From: Streptomyces sp. H27-H5
GTDB taxonomy: Bacteria > Actinomycetota > Actinomycetes > Streptomycetales > Streptomycetaceae
Length of the DNA stretch: 64,000 nt
Direction: 5' to 3'
Assembly: GCF_026627505.1 (NCBI RefSeq)
Contig: NZ_JAPNLK010000025.1
Coordinates: 1-64,000 of the forward strand
Made by a program: the position numbers and the translations under genes. This document shows, one piece after another, positions 47,234-56,552 of the stretch (its first letter is position 1; each line of letters begins with the position of its first letter). Under the pieces are notes generated by a model. The model searched no databases. It was not told the origin of the DNA and was given only the letters and a program-made list of their open reading frames with translations.

Positions 47234-48560
47234 TCAGCACCTCCCACTGCCTGATCCGCGGGACGCGCTGCCGGCCGCCGACCTGGTCGCGCTGGACCGG
47301 CAGCACGTCTGGCACCCGTACGGCCCGATGCCCGGCAAGCAGGATCCGCTGGTCGTCTCCTCCGCGTCGGGCGTCCGGCTGCGTCTCGCCGCCCCCTCCC
47401 AGGGGCACGAGGAGCTGGTCGACGGGATGTCCTCCTGGTGGTCGGCCGTCCACGGCTACAACCACCCGGTGCTGAACGAGGCCGTGACCGCCCAGTTGGG
47501 TCGGATGTCGCACGTCATGTTCGGCGGGCTCACCCACGAGCCCGCCGTCCGCCTCGCGACGAGGCTCGTCGAGATCACCCCGGCCGGCCTGGAGCACGTG
47601 TTCCTGGCCGACTCGGGTTCGGTCTCCGTCGAGGTCGCCGTGAAGATGTGCCTCCAGTACTGGCGCTCCGTCGGCCGGCCCGGCAAGACCCGCCTGCTCA
47701 CCTGGCGCGGCGGCTACCACGGTGACACCTGGCAGCCGATGGCCGTCTGCGACCCCGAGGGCGGGATGCACGAGCTGTGGTCGGGGCAGCTGCCGCGGCA
47801 ACTGTTCGCGGACGCCCCTCCGGCCGGGTTCGACGTGCCGGTGGACCCCTCGTACGTGGCCCACCTGCGCTCCCTGATCGCGGCGCACGCCGACGAGCTG
47901 GCGGCCGTGATCGTGGAGCCCGTGGTCCAGGGCGCGGGCGGCATGCAGTTCCACAACCCGGGCTACGTCGCCGCGCTCCGGGACCTGTGCGACGAGTACG
48001 ACGTCCTTCTCGTCCTGGACGAGATCGCCACCGGCTTCGGTCGTACGGGCGCGCTGTTCGCGGCGGAACACGCGGGGATCACCCCGGATGTGATGTGCCT
48101 GGGCAAGGCCCTGACCGGCGGATACCTCACCCTCTCCGCGACGCTCTGCACCGAGCGGGTGGCCGACGGGATCTCCCGCGGCGAGGTGCCCGTTCTGGCG
48201 CACGGGCCGACGTTCATGGGCAACCCGCTCGCGACGGCGGTGGCGAACGCCTCGATCGACCTGCTGCTGAGCCAGGCCTGGCAACGGGAGATCAAGCGTC
48301 TCGAAGCCGGTCTCCTGGCGGGCCTGGAACCGGCCAGGGCCCTGCCCGGTGTACGCGACGTGCGAGTCCTCGGCGCGATCGGCGTGATCCAGCTCGACCA
48401 CCCCGTGGACATGGCCGCCGCCACCCGGGCGGCCGTCCGGGAAGGGGTCTGGCTGCGCCCGTTCCGCGATCTGATCTACACGATGCCTCCGTTCGTGACG
48501 GGCGACGCCGACGTGGCGCGCATCTGCCGTGCGGTGTGCGCAGCGGCCCGGGAGGGCTGA
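47226..48560 (+). CDS. bioA: adenosylmethionine-8-amino-7-oxononanoate aminotransferase
   Basis: 444 residues, class III aminotransferase. [42 protein letters not shown] and PLP Lys294 in [11 protein letters not shown] identify BioA. It converts KAPA to DAPA with SAM as amino donor. ATG 47226 overlaps bioB; bioD follows after 5 bp. Confidence 0.95.
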   Translation: MPDQHLPLPDPRDALPAADLVALDRQHVWHPYGPMPGKQDPLVVSSASGVRLRLAAPSQGHEELVDGMSSWWSAVHGYNHPVLNEAVTAQLGRMSHVMFGGLTHEPAVRLATRLVEITPAGLEHVFLADSGSVSVEVAVKMCLQYWRSVGRPGKTRLLTWRGGYHGDTWQPMAVCDPEGGMHELWSGQLPRQLFADAPPAGFDVPVDPSYVAHLRSLIAAHADELAAVIVEPVVQGAGGMQFHNPGYVAALRDLCDEYDVLLVLDEIATGFGRTGALFAAEHAGITPDVMCLGKALTGGYLTLSATLCTERVADGISRGEVPVLAHGPTFMGNPLATAVANASIDLLLSQAWQREIKRLEAGLLAGLEPARALPGVRDVRVLGAIGVIQLDHPVDMAAATRAAVREGVWLRPFRDLIYTMPPFVTGDADVARICRAVCAAAREG

Positions 48561-48565
48561 CCCAC

Positions 48566-49285
48566 ATGACGATCCTGATGATCTCCGGCACCGGTACGGA
48601 AATCGGCAAGACGGTGACGACCGCCGCCATCGCGACGGCCGCGACGGCCGCAGGCCTGACCGTGGCGGTGCTCAAACCGGCCCAGACCGGCGTCGGACCG
48701 GACGAACCGGGCGACGCGGCGGAAGTCGCGCGGCTGGCCGGTTCGTCCGTGACCGCCGAGGAACTGGCCCGCTATCCCGAACCCCTGGCGCCCGACACGG
48801 CGGCCCGGCGCTCGGGGCTGGCCCCGGTCTCGCCCCGAGCCGTCGCCGAGGCCGCGCACCGGCTCGACCTCTCCCACGACCTGGTCCTGGTCGAGGGGGC
48901 GGGCGGGCTCCTGGTCCGCTTCGACGAGGAGGGCAACACCCTGGCCGACGTGGCCCGCCTGCTCGACGCCCCCGTGCTGATCGTCGCCCCGGCGGGGCTC
49001 GGCACGCTGAACGCCACCACCCTCACGGCCGAGGCCCTGCGGGCCCGGTCGTTGACCCCGTGGGGCGTGGTGGTCGGCAGTTGGCCCGCCGCCCCGGATC
49101 TGGCCTCGCGGTGCAACCTCGCCGACCTGCCGAAGTCCGCGGGTGTCCCGCTGATGGGCGCCGTCCCGCAGGGTTCGGGCGCGTTGGCCCCGGCCGACTT
49201 CCGTACGGCGGCCCCCACGTGGCTGGGGCCGATGCTCCACGGCACCTGGTCGGAAACGGAGTTCCTGCGGGCCTGGCAGCCCTGA
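48566..49285 (+). CDS. bioD: dethiobiotin synthetase
   Basis: 239 residues. P-loop GTGTEIGKTVTTAA, KPAQTG, and VEGAGGLLVRFDEEG are the BioD signatures; it closes the ureido ring of biotin with CO2 and ATP. GGAGGG lies before ATG 48566. Last gene of bioBAD. Confidence 0.92.
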   Translation: MTILMISGTGTEIGKTVTTAAIATAATAAGLTVAVLKPAQTGVGPDEPGDAAEVARLAGSSVTAEELARYPEPLAPDTAARRSGLAPVSPRAVAEAAHRLDLSHDLVLVEGAGGLLVRFDEEGNTLADVARLLDAPVLIVAPAGLGTLNATTLTAEALRARSLTPWGVVVGSWPAAPDLASRCNLADLPKSAGVPLMGAVPQGSGALAPADFRTAAPTWLGPMLHGTWSETEFLRAWQP

Positions 49286-49297
49286 CCGCCGACCCGC

Positions 49298-49393
49298 GCC
49301 GGTCGCACGGGAGTCCGCGCTGCCGGTCGCGCGGGAGTCCGCGCTGCCGGTCGCGCGGGAGTCCGCGGTGCCGGTCGCGCGGGAGTCTGCGGG
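49298..49393. repeat. four tandem copies of a 24-bp unit
   Basis: Units start at 49298, 49322, 49346 and 49370, each GCCGGTCGCGCGGGAGTCCGC plus three bases, with one to three substitutions between copies. It lies in the gap between convergent bioD and a lipoprotein gene. Confidence 0.85.
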
Positions 49394-49473
49394 GATGAGC
49401 CGGCAGGCTCCCGTCGGGCGCGGGGGGCGTCGCTCGGGCGAGGTGCGGGACTGGCACCCGGCGGGCGTTCGGG

Positions 49474-50124
49474 TCAGTGCCCGCCCTTCGGCTCCAGGCA
49501 GCCGCCCTCCATGTACACCCCGTGCCCCTCCACCGTGAGGCCGCCGCCGGCCGTCCACCGTCCCGTCACGCACGGGCCGGCTTCCGGGATGAACAGCGAG
49601 AACCCCAGCGCTCCCCCGCTCCGGTACACCTCGTTGCCGGTGACGGAGTAGCCGAGTTCCTTCAGGGACGCGGCCAGTTCCGCGTCGCCGCGCGGGGCCG
49701 CCTTGCCGGCGCCGGTCAGCGCCGCCTTGATCCGGGCGCCGTGGGCGTCGGCTCGGCACCGACTCTCGGCCGAGAGGGTGTCTTGCGTCTTGTACGCGTG
49801 GTTCTCCGCGTACTTGCGTGCCTCGGGGTCCATCGGCAGTTCCCGCGACGACTCCCCGCCGCTCGCACCGTCGTTCGCGCCGCCGTTCGTGCCGCCGTCC
49901 TGCGGGTCGGCCGACGCCTCGGCCGCCTTCTGCGCGCATCGCGCGGCCACGTCGGGGAAGAGCCGGTCGTGGCGGGCCAATCCGGACGCGACCGGGTCGG
50001 GTGAACCCGCCGCGGTCGGCGTCGTGTTCCCGGCGCTCCCCGCCTTGGTGGTGCCGCAGGCCGTCAGCGCCGGCAGCACCGCGACGAGCAACACCCCTGC
50101 CATCCAGGTCATTCGAGAGGTCAA
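49474..50124 (-). CDS. hypothetical lipoprotein
   Basis: 216 residues. Signal peptide with lipobox LTAC, Cys23. A low-complexity linker (DGGTNGGANDGASGGESS, about 76-93) precedes a C-terminal domain with Cys residues (ESRCRADAHG, GPCVTGRW, GGCLEPKGGH). TTG 50124 has GGAGA six bases upstream; ATG 50112 (MTWMAG) lacks one. No known family. Confidence 0.65.
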   Translation of the reverse strand: MTSRMTWMAGVLLVAVLPALTACGTTKAGSAGNTTPTAAGSPDPVASGLARHDRLFPDVAARCAQKAAEASADPQDGGTNGGANDGASGGESSRELPMDPEARKYAENHAYKTQDTLSAESRCRADAHGARIKAALTGAGKAAPRGDAELAASLKELGYSVTGNEVYRSGGALGFSLFIPEAGPCVTGRWTAGGGLTVEGHGVYMEGGCLEPKGGH

Positions 50125-50151
50125 GACGTCTCCACATCCCCGGAGGGAGCG

Positions 50152-50457
50152 TCAGGCCCCGACGACCGAGGCGAACAACCGATTATCGCCTGCCTTCGCC
50201 TGGACCGGATGGGGGCCCCTGGAGGCGCACACCGCGGACTCCGCTCCCTCCCCGAGCGCGCGCACCATCCGCGGGCCCTCCGCCTCGACCGCGCACCGCC
50301 GGGTGTGCGGTGACCCTCCCGGCTGCCCGTAGACCCGGACCCGGCCGTGCTCCCCCCGGACGACTGTGCGCCCACGCGGTTTCGCGGCCCCCCGAGGCGG
50401 GGAACAGCCCGGCAGGGCACCCGCACCAGCCGCCACCCCCGCTTGGAGGCCCGCCAT
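50152..50457 (-). CDS. possible small protein or gene remnant
   Basis: An open frame of 101 codons ending 27 bp upstream of the lipoprotein start. Its last ~70 residues (from VVRGEHGRVRVYGQPGG to DNRLFASVVGA) have protein-like composition and mostly G/C third positions, but the upper part looks non-coding and no start codon has a ribosome site. Either a short gene with an unidentified start or a remnant. This fills the 330-bp gap to the methyltransferase. Confidence 0.25.
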   Translation of the reverse strand: MAGLQAGVAAGAGALPGCSPPRGAAKPRGRTVVRGEHGRVRVYGQPGGSPHTRRCAVEAEGPRMVRALGEGAESAVCASRGPHPVQAKAGDNRLFASVVGA

Positions 50458-51115
50458 GCCCCGCCGACCCGCCGACCCGGTCCATCACCCGCACTTCGCG
50501 CGTTTCTACGCCCGCTTCAGCACCGCCGCCGAGACCCGCGGCGGCATCGGCACGCTCCGCGAGGAACTGCTGCACGGCGTGTCCGGTCGTGTCATCGAGA
50601 TCGGCGCCGGCAACGGCCTCAACTTCGCGCACTACCCCCGGGCGGTCTCCGAGGTGGTCGCCGTCGAACCGGAGCGCTCCCTGCGTCGACTCGCCGCGGC
50701 GGCCGCGCTGCGCGCCGAGGTCCCGGTCGACCTCGTGCCCGGCGTCGCCGAGGCGCTGCCGGTCAAGAGCGAGGCCTTCGACGTGGCCGTGGCCTCGTTG
50801 GTGCTGTGTACGGTACGCAGCCTGCCGCGCGCCCTCGCGGAACTGCACCGGGTGCTCCGCCCCGACGCCGAGCTGCGGTTCTTCGAGCACGGTCTGGCGC
50901 CCGGCCCCGGCATGGGCGCCGTCCAGCGGACGCTGGACCGGACCGTCTGGCCCCGGCTCTTCGGCGGCTGCCACACGGCCCGCGACCCGCTCGCCGCGAT
51001 CGAGGCGGCCGGCTTCCGCATCGTCTCGCACCGCGCCTTCCGGCTACCGGAACGCGGCCCGGCGCTCCCCACCTCGTACTGCGTCATCGGCTCGGCCCGC
51101 CGCGTGGAGGACTGA
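50456..51115 (+). CDS. class I SAM-dependent methyltransferase
   Basis: 219 residues from ATG 50456 (GGAGG seven bases upstream). Motif I VIEIGAGNGLNFAHYP, motif II VEPERSLRRLA, and LHRVLRPDAELRFFEHG are of the Methyltransf_11 type; the overall pattern resembles ubiquinone/phospholipid methyltransferases (TSYCVIGSA at the C-terminus). Substrate unknown. Confidence 0.8.
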   Translation: MPRRPADPVHHPHFARFYARFSTAAETRGGIGTLREELLHGVSGRVIEIGAGNGLNFAHYPRAVSEVVAVEPERSLRRLAAAAALRAEVPVDLVPGVAEALPVKSEAFDVAVASLVLCTVRSLPRALAELHRVLRPDAELRFFEHGLAPGPGMGAVQRTLDRTVWPRLFGGCHTARDPLAAIEAAGFRIVSHRAFRLPERGPALPTSYCVIGSARRVED

Positions 51116-51177
51116 GGACGGGAGGGCTCTGCGGCCTCCCCCGGATCCCGTCCCCCGCTCGCCCACCGGTCCGCGAA

Positions 51178-51603
51178 TCAGCGGTCGAGCGGCTTGACCC
51201 AGCGGGTCCAGTGGTCCTCGGGGCGGTATCCGGCCGCGTCCCACGCCCCGTGCACCCCCTCGTTGCGATCGAGCACCATCGCGTCCGCGCGCCGCCCGCC
51301 CAGGGCGACGAACCGCTCCTCGGCGGCGGCCGGCAGGGCCGCGCCGATGCCCTGCCTGCGGTGTTCGGGGTGGACGGCGAGCCGGTACAGGTGGCAGCGC
51401 CGGCCGTCGAAGCCGGCGATGACCGTGCCGACGAGCCCGCCGTCTCGGCGGGCTGGGAGGAGGGCGTGCGGGTCACGGGCGTGGAGCAGCTCGATTCCGG
51501 CGAGGTCGTCGGAGATGCTTGTGCCTTCGGCGGCCGTCTTCCAGAAGGCCAGTACCTCGGCGAGGTCTGGCGGGGAGCCGGGTCCGATGTGAAGATCGTC
51601 CAT
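51178..51603 (-). CDS. GNAT-family N-acetyltransferase
   Basis: 141 residues. Motif A LYRLAVHPEHRRQGIGAAL (about 72-90) binds acetyl-CoA; MVLDRNEGVHGAWDAAGYR gives motif B. Substrate unknown. Convergent with the methyltransferase; ATG 51603. Confidence 0.85.
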   Translation of the reverse strand: MDDLHIGPGSPPDLAEVLAFWKTAAEGTSISDDLAGIELLHARDPHALLPARRDGGLVGTVIAGFDGRRCHLYRLAVHPEHRRQGIGAALPAAAEERFVALGGRRADAMVLDRNEGVHGAWDAAGYRPEDHWTRWVKPLDR

Positions 51604-51804
51604 GCTCCGGATCCCCTCACCCGAGGGACGGGCACCAAAAGTACGATCCCTCCTCTTTGCCTGTCCTTTACCCTGTGGTCAACCGTTCCGCTCGAACGAC
51701 CTGAAAGAAAGGTGTGAGCGTCCGCCCATGGGCGAGCCCCTCGGTACCCGACATCGCGCGACCCCCCTCCTCCTGGCTGATCATGGAACGGAGGTGACCG
51801 ACCG

Positions 51805-53145
51805 ATGACCGAAGTGCTCCTGCTCATCGTGGCGCTGCTGCTCTGCCTGGCCTGCGGAGTCTTCGTCGCGGCCGAGTTCTCGTTGACGACCGTCGAGCGC
51901 AGTGAACTGGAACGCGCCGTCGAACGCGGCGAACGCGGGGCCGACAGCGCCCTGGCAGCCGTTAGGAGCCTGACCTTCCAACTCTCGGGCGCCCAACTCG
52001 GCATCACCGTGACCGGCCTGGTCATCGGCATGCTCTCCAAGCCCTCGATCTCGGCCCTGCTCCAGGGCCCCTTCCAGGCCATGGGCCTGTCGGCCGCGGC
52101 CGCGTCCTCCGCCGCCCTGGTCGTGGGCACCGTCCTGTCGACCGTCGTCCTGATGGTCGTCGGCGAGCTGGTGCCGAAGAACTGGGCCATCTCCTCGCCG
52201 CTGGCCATCGCCAAGCGCGTGGCCACCATGCAGCGGGCCTTCAGCCGTGCCTTCAGGCCGCTGATCAGCCATCTGAACACCACCGCGAACCACCTCGTCC
52301 GCCGGTTCGGCCTGGAGCCGGCCGAGGAACTGGCCTCGGCACGCAGCCCTCAGGAGCTCGTGGCCCTGGCCCGGCACTCCGCGAAGGCGGGCTCGCTGCA
52401 GAAGGACACCGCCGAGCTGTTCGTGCGGACCCTGAACCTGGCCGACCTGACCGCGGAGAACGTCATGACCCCGCGCGTCCAGGTCACCGCCCTCGACGTG
52501 CAGGCCACCGCCGAGGACGTGGCGAACGCCACCCTGGCCACCGGCCTGTCGCGCTTCCCGGTGTACCGGGGCAGCCTCGACACCGTCGTCGGCACCGTGC
52601 ACATCAAGGACGTGCTGGCGCTGCCCGCCGAGGACCGGCACCGGTACCCCGTCGAGCGACTGCTGCGCGAGCCGCTGCTGGTACCCGAGTCACTGACCGT
52701 GGATCGGCTGCTGGACCGGCTGTCGGGCCGGCAGACGATGGCCGTCGTCATCGACGAGTACGGCGGCACCGCCGGTGTGGCCACGCTGGAGGACATCGTC
52801 GAGGAGGTCGTGGGCGAGGTCCGCGACGAGCACGACCCGCACGAGACCCCGGACCTGGCCCCGGCCGGCACGGACGCCTCGGGACGGGCCCTGTACTCGG
52901 CCGACGGCGCCGCCCGCACCGACCAGCTCCGGCGGATCGGGCTGCGGGTCCCGGACGGCCCGTACGAGACGCTGGCCGGTCTCGTGGCCACCGAGTTGGG
53001 CCGGATCCCGGCCGTCGGCGACAGCATGGAACTGGACGGCTGGCGGCTGGACGTGGTGGACGCGAGCGGGCGTCGGGCCGCGCGGGTGCTGCTGCACACG
53101 CCGGTCGAGTCCGCCGACAACGACGGTGCTGAGGAGACCCGATGA
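51805..53145 (+). CDS. CNNM/CorC-type membrane protein (DUF21-CBS-CorC_HlyC)
   Basis: 446 residues. N-terminal DUF21 with about four helices (residues 1-160, LGITVTGLVIGMLSKPSI, MVVGELVPKNWAI), two CBS domains (about 205-325: VMTPRVQVTALD, VVIDEYGGTAGVATLEDIVEE) and a C-terminal CorC_HlyC domain. Such proteins are linked to Mg2+ or Co2+ efflux (family knowledge). GGAGGTGA precedes ATG 51805. It overlaps the next, shorter paralogue by 4 bp. Confidence 0.88.
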   Translation: MTEVLLLIVALLLCLACGVFVAAEFSLTTVERSELERAVERGERGADSALAAVRSLTFQLSGAQLGITVTGLVIGMLSKPSISALLQGPFQAMGLSAAAASSAALVVGTVLSTVVLMVVGELVPKNWAISSPLAIAKRVATMQRAFSRAFRPLISHLNTTANHLVRRFGLEPAEELASARSPQELVALARHSAKAGSLQKDTAELFVRTLNLADLTAENVMTPRVQVTALDVQATAEDVANATLATGLSRFPVYRGSLDTVVGTVHIKDVLALPAEDRHRYPVERLLREPLLVPESLTVDRLLDRLSGRQTMAVVIDEYGGTAGVATLEDIVEEVVGEVRDEHDPHETPDLAPAGTDASGRALYSADGAARTDQLRRIGLRVPDGPYETLAGLVATELGRIPAVGDSMELDGWRLDVVDASGRRAARVLLHTPVESADNDGAEETR

Positions 53146-54161
53146 CCGCGATCCAGTTGCTGATCGGCCTGGCGACGCTGGTCGTGAACGCCTTCTTCGT
53201 CGGCGCGGAGTTCGCGCTGATCTCCGTCCGGCGCAGCCAGATCGAGCCGTACGCCGAGCAAGGCGACCGGCGGGCCCGCGCCGTGGTGTGGGGCCTGGAA
53301 CACCTGTCGGCGCTGATGGCGGCGGCGCAACTGGGCATCACCCTCTGCACCCTGGTGCTGGGTGTGGTGGCCGAGCCCGCGATCGCCCACCTGCTGACGC
53401 CGCTGTTCGACCTGGTCGGCGTACCGGACGGGCTGACTCACGCGATCTCGTTCGTGGTGGCGCTGGCCCTGGCGACGTACCTGCACATGCTGTTCGGCGA
53501 GATGCTGCCGAAGAACGTGGCGCTCTCCGAGCCGGTGCGCACCGCGTTGTTGCTGGGGCCGCCGCTGGTGACCCTGGCGAAGGCCCTCCGGCCGGTGATC
53601 TTCGCGATCAACGCCTTCGCGAACGCCCTGCTGCGCCTGCTGCGGGTGGACGTGAAGGACGAGGTCGCGGCGACCTTCTCGGACGACGAGCTCGCCCGGA
53701 TGGTCAAGGACTCCAGTGCCGCCGGACTGATCGACGGCCGCGCGAGCGAGCGGCTGCACGATGCCCTGGAGCTGGGCCGTCGTCCGGTCACCGATGTGGT
53801 ACTGCCGTCGGACCGGGTCGTCCCGGCGCGCGAGGGCATCTCCGCGGCGGGTCTGGAACGGTTGTCGGCCGAGTCCGGCTACTCCCGCTTCCCCGTGATC
53901 GACGCGGAGCACAGGATCCTCGGCTACCTGCACGTCAAGGACGCGCTGGACGTGGCCGAGCGGGACGAACCGTTCCCGCTGTCCGAGCTGCGCCCGATCG
54001 CCCAGGTGCGGGCGGAGACCCCGCTGGACGACGTGCTGACCGCCATGCGGCGCAGCCGTACCCACCTGGCGGCGGTGCTCGGCCAGGACGGCGTCATGAC
54101 GGGCCTGGTCACGATGGAGGACGTGCTGCGCGAGCTGTTCGGCAGGCCGGCGTCCGCGTGA
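53142..54161 (+). CDS. CNNM/CorC-type membrane protein, second paralogue
   Basis: 339 residues. DUF21 domain (NAFFVGAEFALISVRRSQIEP, LGITLCTLVLGVVAEPAI, GEMLPKNVALSEP), then CBS pair (VVLPSDRVVPAREG, GVMTGLVTMEDVLRELFG). It lacks the C-terminal CorC_HlyC domain of its partner. ATG 53142 overlaps the upstream TGA. A tandem, diverged pair often found in Streptomyces, possibly forming a heterodimer (inference). Confidence 0.88.
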   Translation: MTAIQLLIGLATLVVNAFFVGAEFALISVRRSQIEPYAEQGDRRARAVVWGLEHLSALMAAAQLGITLCTLVLGVVAEPAIAHLLTPLFDLVGVPDGLTHAISFVVALALATYLHMLFGEMLPKNVALSEPVRTALLLGPPLVTLAKALRPVIFAINAFANALLRLLRVDVKDEVAATFSDDELARMVKDSSAAGLIDGRASERLHDALELGRRPVTDVVLPSDRVVPAREGISAAGLERLSAESGYSRFPVIDAEHRILGYLHVKDALDVAERDEPFPLSELRPIAQVRAETPLDDVLTAMRRSRTHLAAVLGQDGVMTGLVTMEDVLRELFGRPASA

Positions 54162-54227
54162 CCGGCTCCTGAATCCCGTGTCCCGGGATCCCGGGCCCCG
54201 CGGCGGCCCCCGACCGTGCGGGGCCGG

Positions 54228-54245
54228 GCTACCGCGCGGTAGCAT
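54228..54245 (+). promoter_or_regulatory. 16-bp palindrome overlapping a -10-like element
   Basis: GCTACCGCGCGGTAGC at 54228-54243 is a perfect palindrome; TAGCAT at 54240-54245 could be a -10 element 10 bp before the ATG of the esterase gene, implying a leaderless message with an operator over its promoter. Confidence 0.4.
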
Positions 54246-54255
54246 CGCTCCCGCC

Positions 54256-55047
54256 ATGGAGATGAATGCGTCCTACACCAGTTTTGTCGCGATCGGTGAC
54301 TCCTTCACCGAGGGCATGTCCGATCTGCTCCCGGACGGCTCCTACCGGGGCTGGGCCGATCTGCTCGCCGCACGCCTCGCGACCCGCGAGCCGGACTTCC
54401 GCTACGCGAACCTCGCGGTGCGCGGGAAGCTGATCGGCCAGATCGCCGGGGAGCAGGTGCCCGTGGCGGCCGCGATGGGCGCCGACGTGGTGACGCTCGT
54501 GGGCGGCCTGAACGACGCGCTGCGACCCAAGGTCGACATGGGCCGGGTACGGGGGCACCTGGAAGAGGCCGTGGAACTGCTGGCCCCTTCCTGCAAGACG
54601 CTGGTCCTGATGCGTTCGCCGGGGCGCAACGGGCCGGTGATGGATCGTTTCCGCCCCCGCATGGAGGAGCTCTTCACCATCCTCGACGAGCTCGCCACGC
54701 GGCACGACGCGCTGCTCGTGGACCTGTACGGGGCGCCCGTGCTCGCGGACCCGCGCATGTGGGACGTCGACCGGCTGCACCTCACGGCCGAGGGGCACCG
54801 CCGGGTGGCGGAGGCCGTCTGGCAGAGCCTGGGGCTGGCGCCGGAGGACGAGTGGCGGGCCGATCTCGCTCCCTCGGCGGCGCCGACCTGGCCCGCGCGC
54901 AGGACCGAGGACCTCCGCTTCGCCCGGCAGCACCTGCTGCCCTGGATCGGGCGCCGGCTGACCGGCCGCTCGTCGGGCGACGGACGGGCGGCGAAGCGCG
55001 CAGAGCTGCTGCCGTACACGCCTTCGGCCACGGATCGGCTCTCGTAG
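54256..55047 (+). CDS. SGNH/GDSL-type hydrolase
   Basis: 263 residues. Block I FVAIGDSFTEG with nucleophile Ser16, block III VGGLNDAL (GxND), and block V DVDRLHLTAEGH (Asp and His). No signal peptide, so probably cytoplasmic. The C-terminus is Arg-rich. ATG 54256 has no ribosome site; ATG 54262 is an alternative. Confidence 0.85.
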   Translation: MEMNASYTSFVAIGDSFTEGMSDLLPDGSYRGWADLLAARLATREPDFRYANLAVRGKLIGQIAGEQVPVAAAMGADVVTLVGGLNDALRPKVDMGRVRGHLEEAVELLAPSCKTLVLMRSPGRNGPVMDRFRPRMEELFTILDELATRHDALLVDLYGAPVLADPRMWDVDRLHLTAEGHRRVAEAVWQSLGLAPEDEWRADLAPSAAPTWPARRTEDLRFARQHLLPWIGRRLTGRSSGDGRAAKRAELLPYTPSATDRLS

Positions 55048-55104
55048 CAAGGCACAATCCGAGGCGGGTCCCCTACCTGCGTAAACGCACAGCGGCGGCC
55101 CAAG

Positions 55105-55110
55105 TAGAAT
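55105..55110 (+). promoter_or_regulatory. -10 element of a leaderless purB transcript
   Basis: TAGAAT ends eight bases before GTG 55119 and no ribosome site is present, the arrangement of leaderless Streptomyces genes. Confidence 0.5.
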
Positions 55111-55118
55111 CACTCCAC

Positions 55119-56552
55119 GTGACAGCCAAGCCCCGCATCCCCAATGTCCTGGCCGGCCGCTACGCCTCCGCGGAGCTCGCCGTCCTGTGGTCCCCCGAGT
55201 ACAAGGTGACGCTGGAGCGGCGGCTGTGGCTCGCCGTGCTGCGCGCCCAGAAGGACCTCGGTATCGAGGTTCCGGACGCCGCCCTCGCCGACTACGAGCG
55301 CGTCCTGGAGACGGTCGACCTCGCCTCCATCGCCGAGCGCGAGAAGGTCACCCGGCATGACGTGAAGGCCCGCATCGAGGAGTTCAACGCCCTCGCCGGG
55401 CACGAGCACGTCCACAAGGGCATGACCTCCCGCGACCTCACCGAGAACGTCGAGCAGCTCCAGATCCGGCTCTCGCTGGAACTGTCCCGGGACCGCACGG
55501 TCGCCGTCCTCGCCCGCCTCGCCAAGCTGGCCGCGGAGCACGCCGAGCTGGTCATGGCCGGCCGCTCCCACAACGTCGCCGCACAGGCCACCACCCTGGG
55601 CAAGCGCTTCGCCACCGCGGCCGACGAACTGCTGGTCGCCTACGACCGCCTGGAGAACCTGCTGGAGCGCTACCCGCTCCGCGGGATCAAGGGCCCGGTC
55701 GGCACCTCCCAGGACATGCTGGACCTGCTCGGCGGCGACACCGCGAAGCTCGCCGACCTGGAGCAGCGCATCGCCGCCCACCTCGGCTTCGCCCAGGCCT
55801 TCACCTCCGTCGGCCAGGTCTACCCGCGCTCGCTCGACTACGACGTGGTCACCGCCCTGGTGCAGCTGGCCGCCGCCCCGTCCTCGATCGCCAAGACCAT
55901 CCGGCTGATGGCCGGCCACGAGCTGGTGACCGAGGGCTTCAAGCCCGGCCAGGTCGGCTCCTCCGCGATGCCGCACAAGATGAACACCCGCTCCTGCGAG
56001 CGCGTGAACGGCCTGATGGTCATCCTGCGCGGCTACGCCTCGATGACCGGCGAGCTGGCCGGCGACCAGTGGAACGAGGGCGACGTCTCCTGCTCCGTCG
56101 TCCGCCGCGTGGCCCTGCCGGACGCGTTCTTCGCGTTCGACGGTCTGCTGGAGACCTTCCTGACCGTCCTCGACGAGTTCGGCGCCTTCCCGGCGGTCGT
56201 CGCCCGTGAACTCGACCGCTACCTGCCCTTCCTCGCCACCACCAAGGTGCTCATGGGCGCGGTGCGGGCCGGAGTGGGCCGCGAGGCCGCCCACGAGGTC
56301 ATCAAGGAGCACGCGGTCGCCTCCGCCCTCGCCATGCGCGAGCAGGGCGCCGAGCGCAACGAACTGCTGGACAAGCTGGCCGCCGACGAGCGGATGCCGC
56401 TGGACCGCGCTCAGCTCGACGCCCTGATGGCCGACAAGCTGTCCTTCACGGGTGCGGCCGGCGACCAGGTCGCGACGGTGGTCTCCCGTATCGAGGCCAT
56501 CTCCAAGCAGCACCCGGAGGCCGCCGGGTACGCGCCGGGGTCGATCCTCTGA
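55119..56552 (+). CDS. purB: adenylosuccinate lyase
   Basis: 477 residues. TSRDLTENVEQLQI, the His-containing GRSHNVAAQATTLGKR, and the fumarase/ASL signature GSSAMPHKMNTRSCERV are present. It acts twice in purine synthesis (SAICAR and adenylosuccinate cleavage). GTG 55119 starts VTAKPRIPNVLAGRY; no ribosome site, probable leaderless mRNA. The DNA glycosylase overlaps its stop. Confidence 0.95.
   Translation: MTAKPRIPNVLAGRYASAELAVLWSPEYKVTLERRLWLAVLRAQKDLGIEVPDAALADYERVLETVDLASIAEREKVTRHDVKARIEEFNALAGHEHVHKGMTSRDLTENVEQLQIRLSLELSRDRTVAVLARLAKLAAEHAELVMAGRSHNVAAQATTLGKRFATAADELLVAYDRLENLLERYPLRGIKGPVGTSQDMLDLLGGDTAKLADLEQRIAAHLGFAQAFTSVGQVYPRSLDYDVVTALVQLAAAPSSIAKTIRLMAGHELVTEGFKPGQVGSSAMPHKMNTRSCERVNGLMVILRGYASMTGELAGDQWNEGDVSCSVVRRVALPDAFFAFDGLLETFLTVLDEFGAFPAVVARELDRYLPFLATTKVLMGAVRAGVGREAAHEVIKEHAVASALAMREQGAERNELLDKLAADERMPLDRAQLDALMADKLSFTGAAGDQVATVVSRIEAISKQHPEAAGYAPGSIL

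Noticed and set aside
51604..51804. Metal riboswitch upstream of the CNNM pair
   Set aside because: I could not find a convincing paired structure or a known M-box core in the 200 bp.
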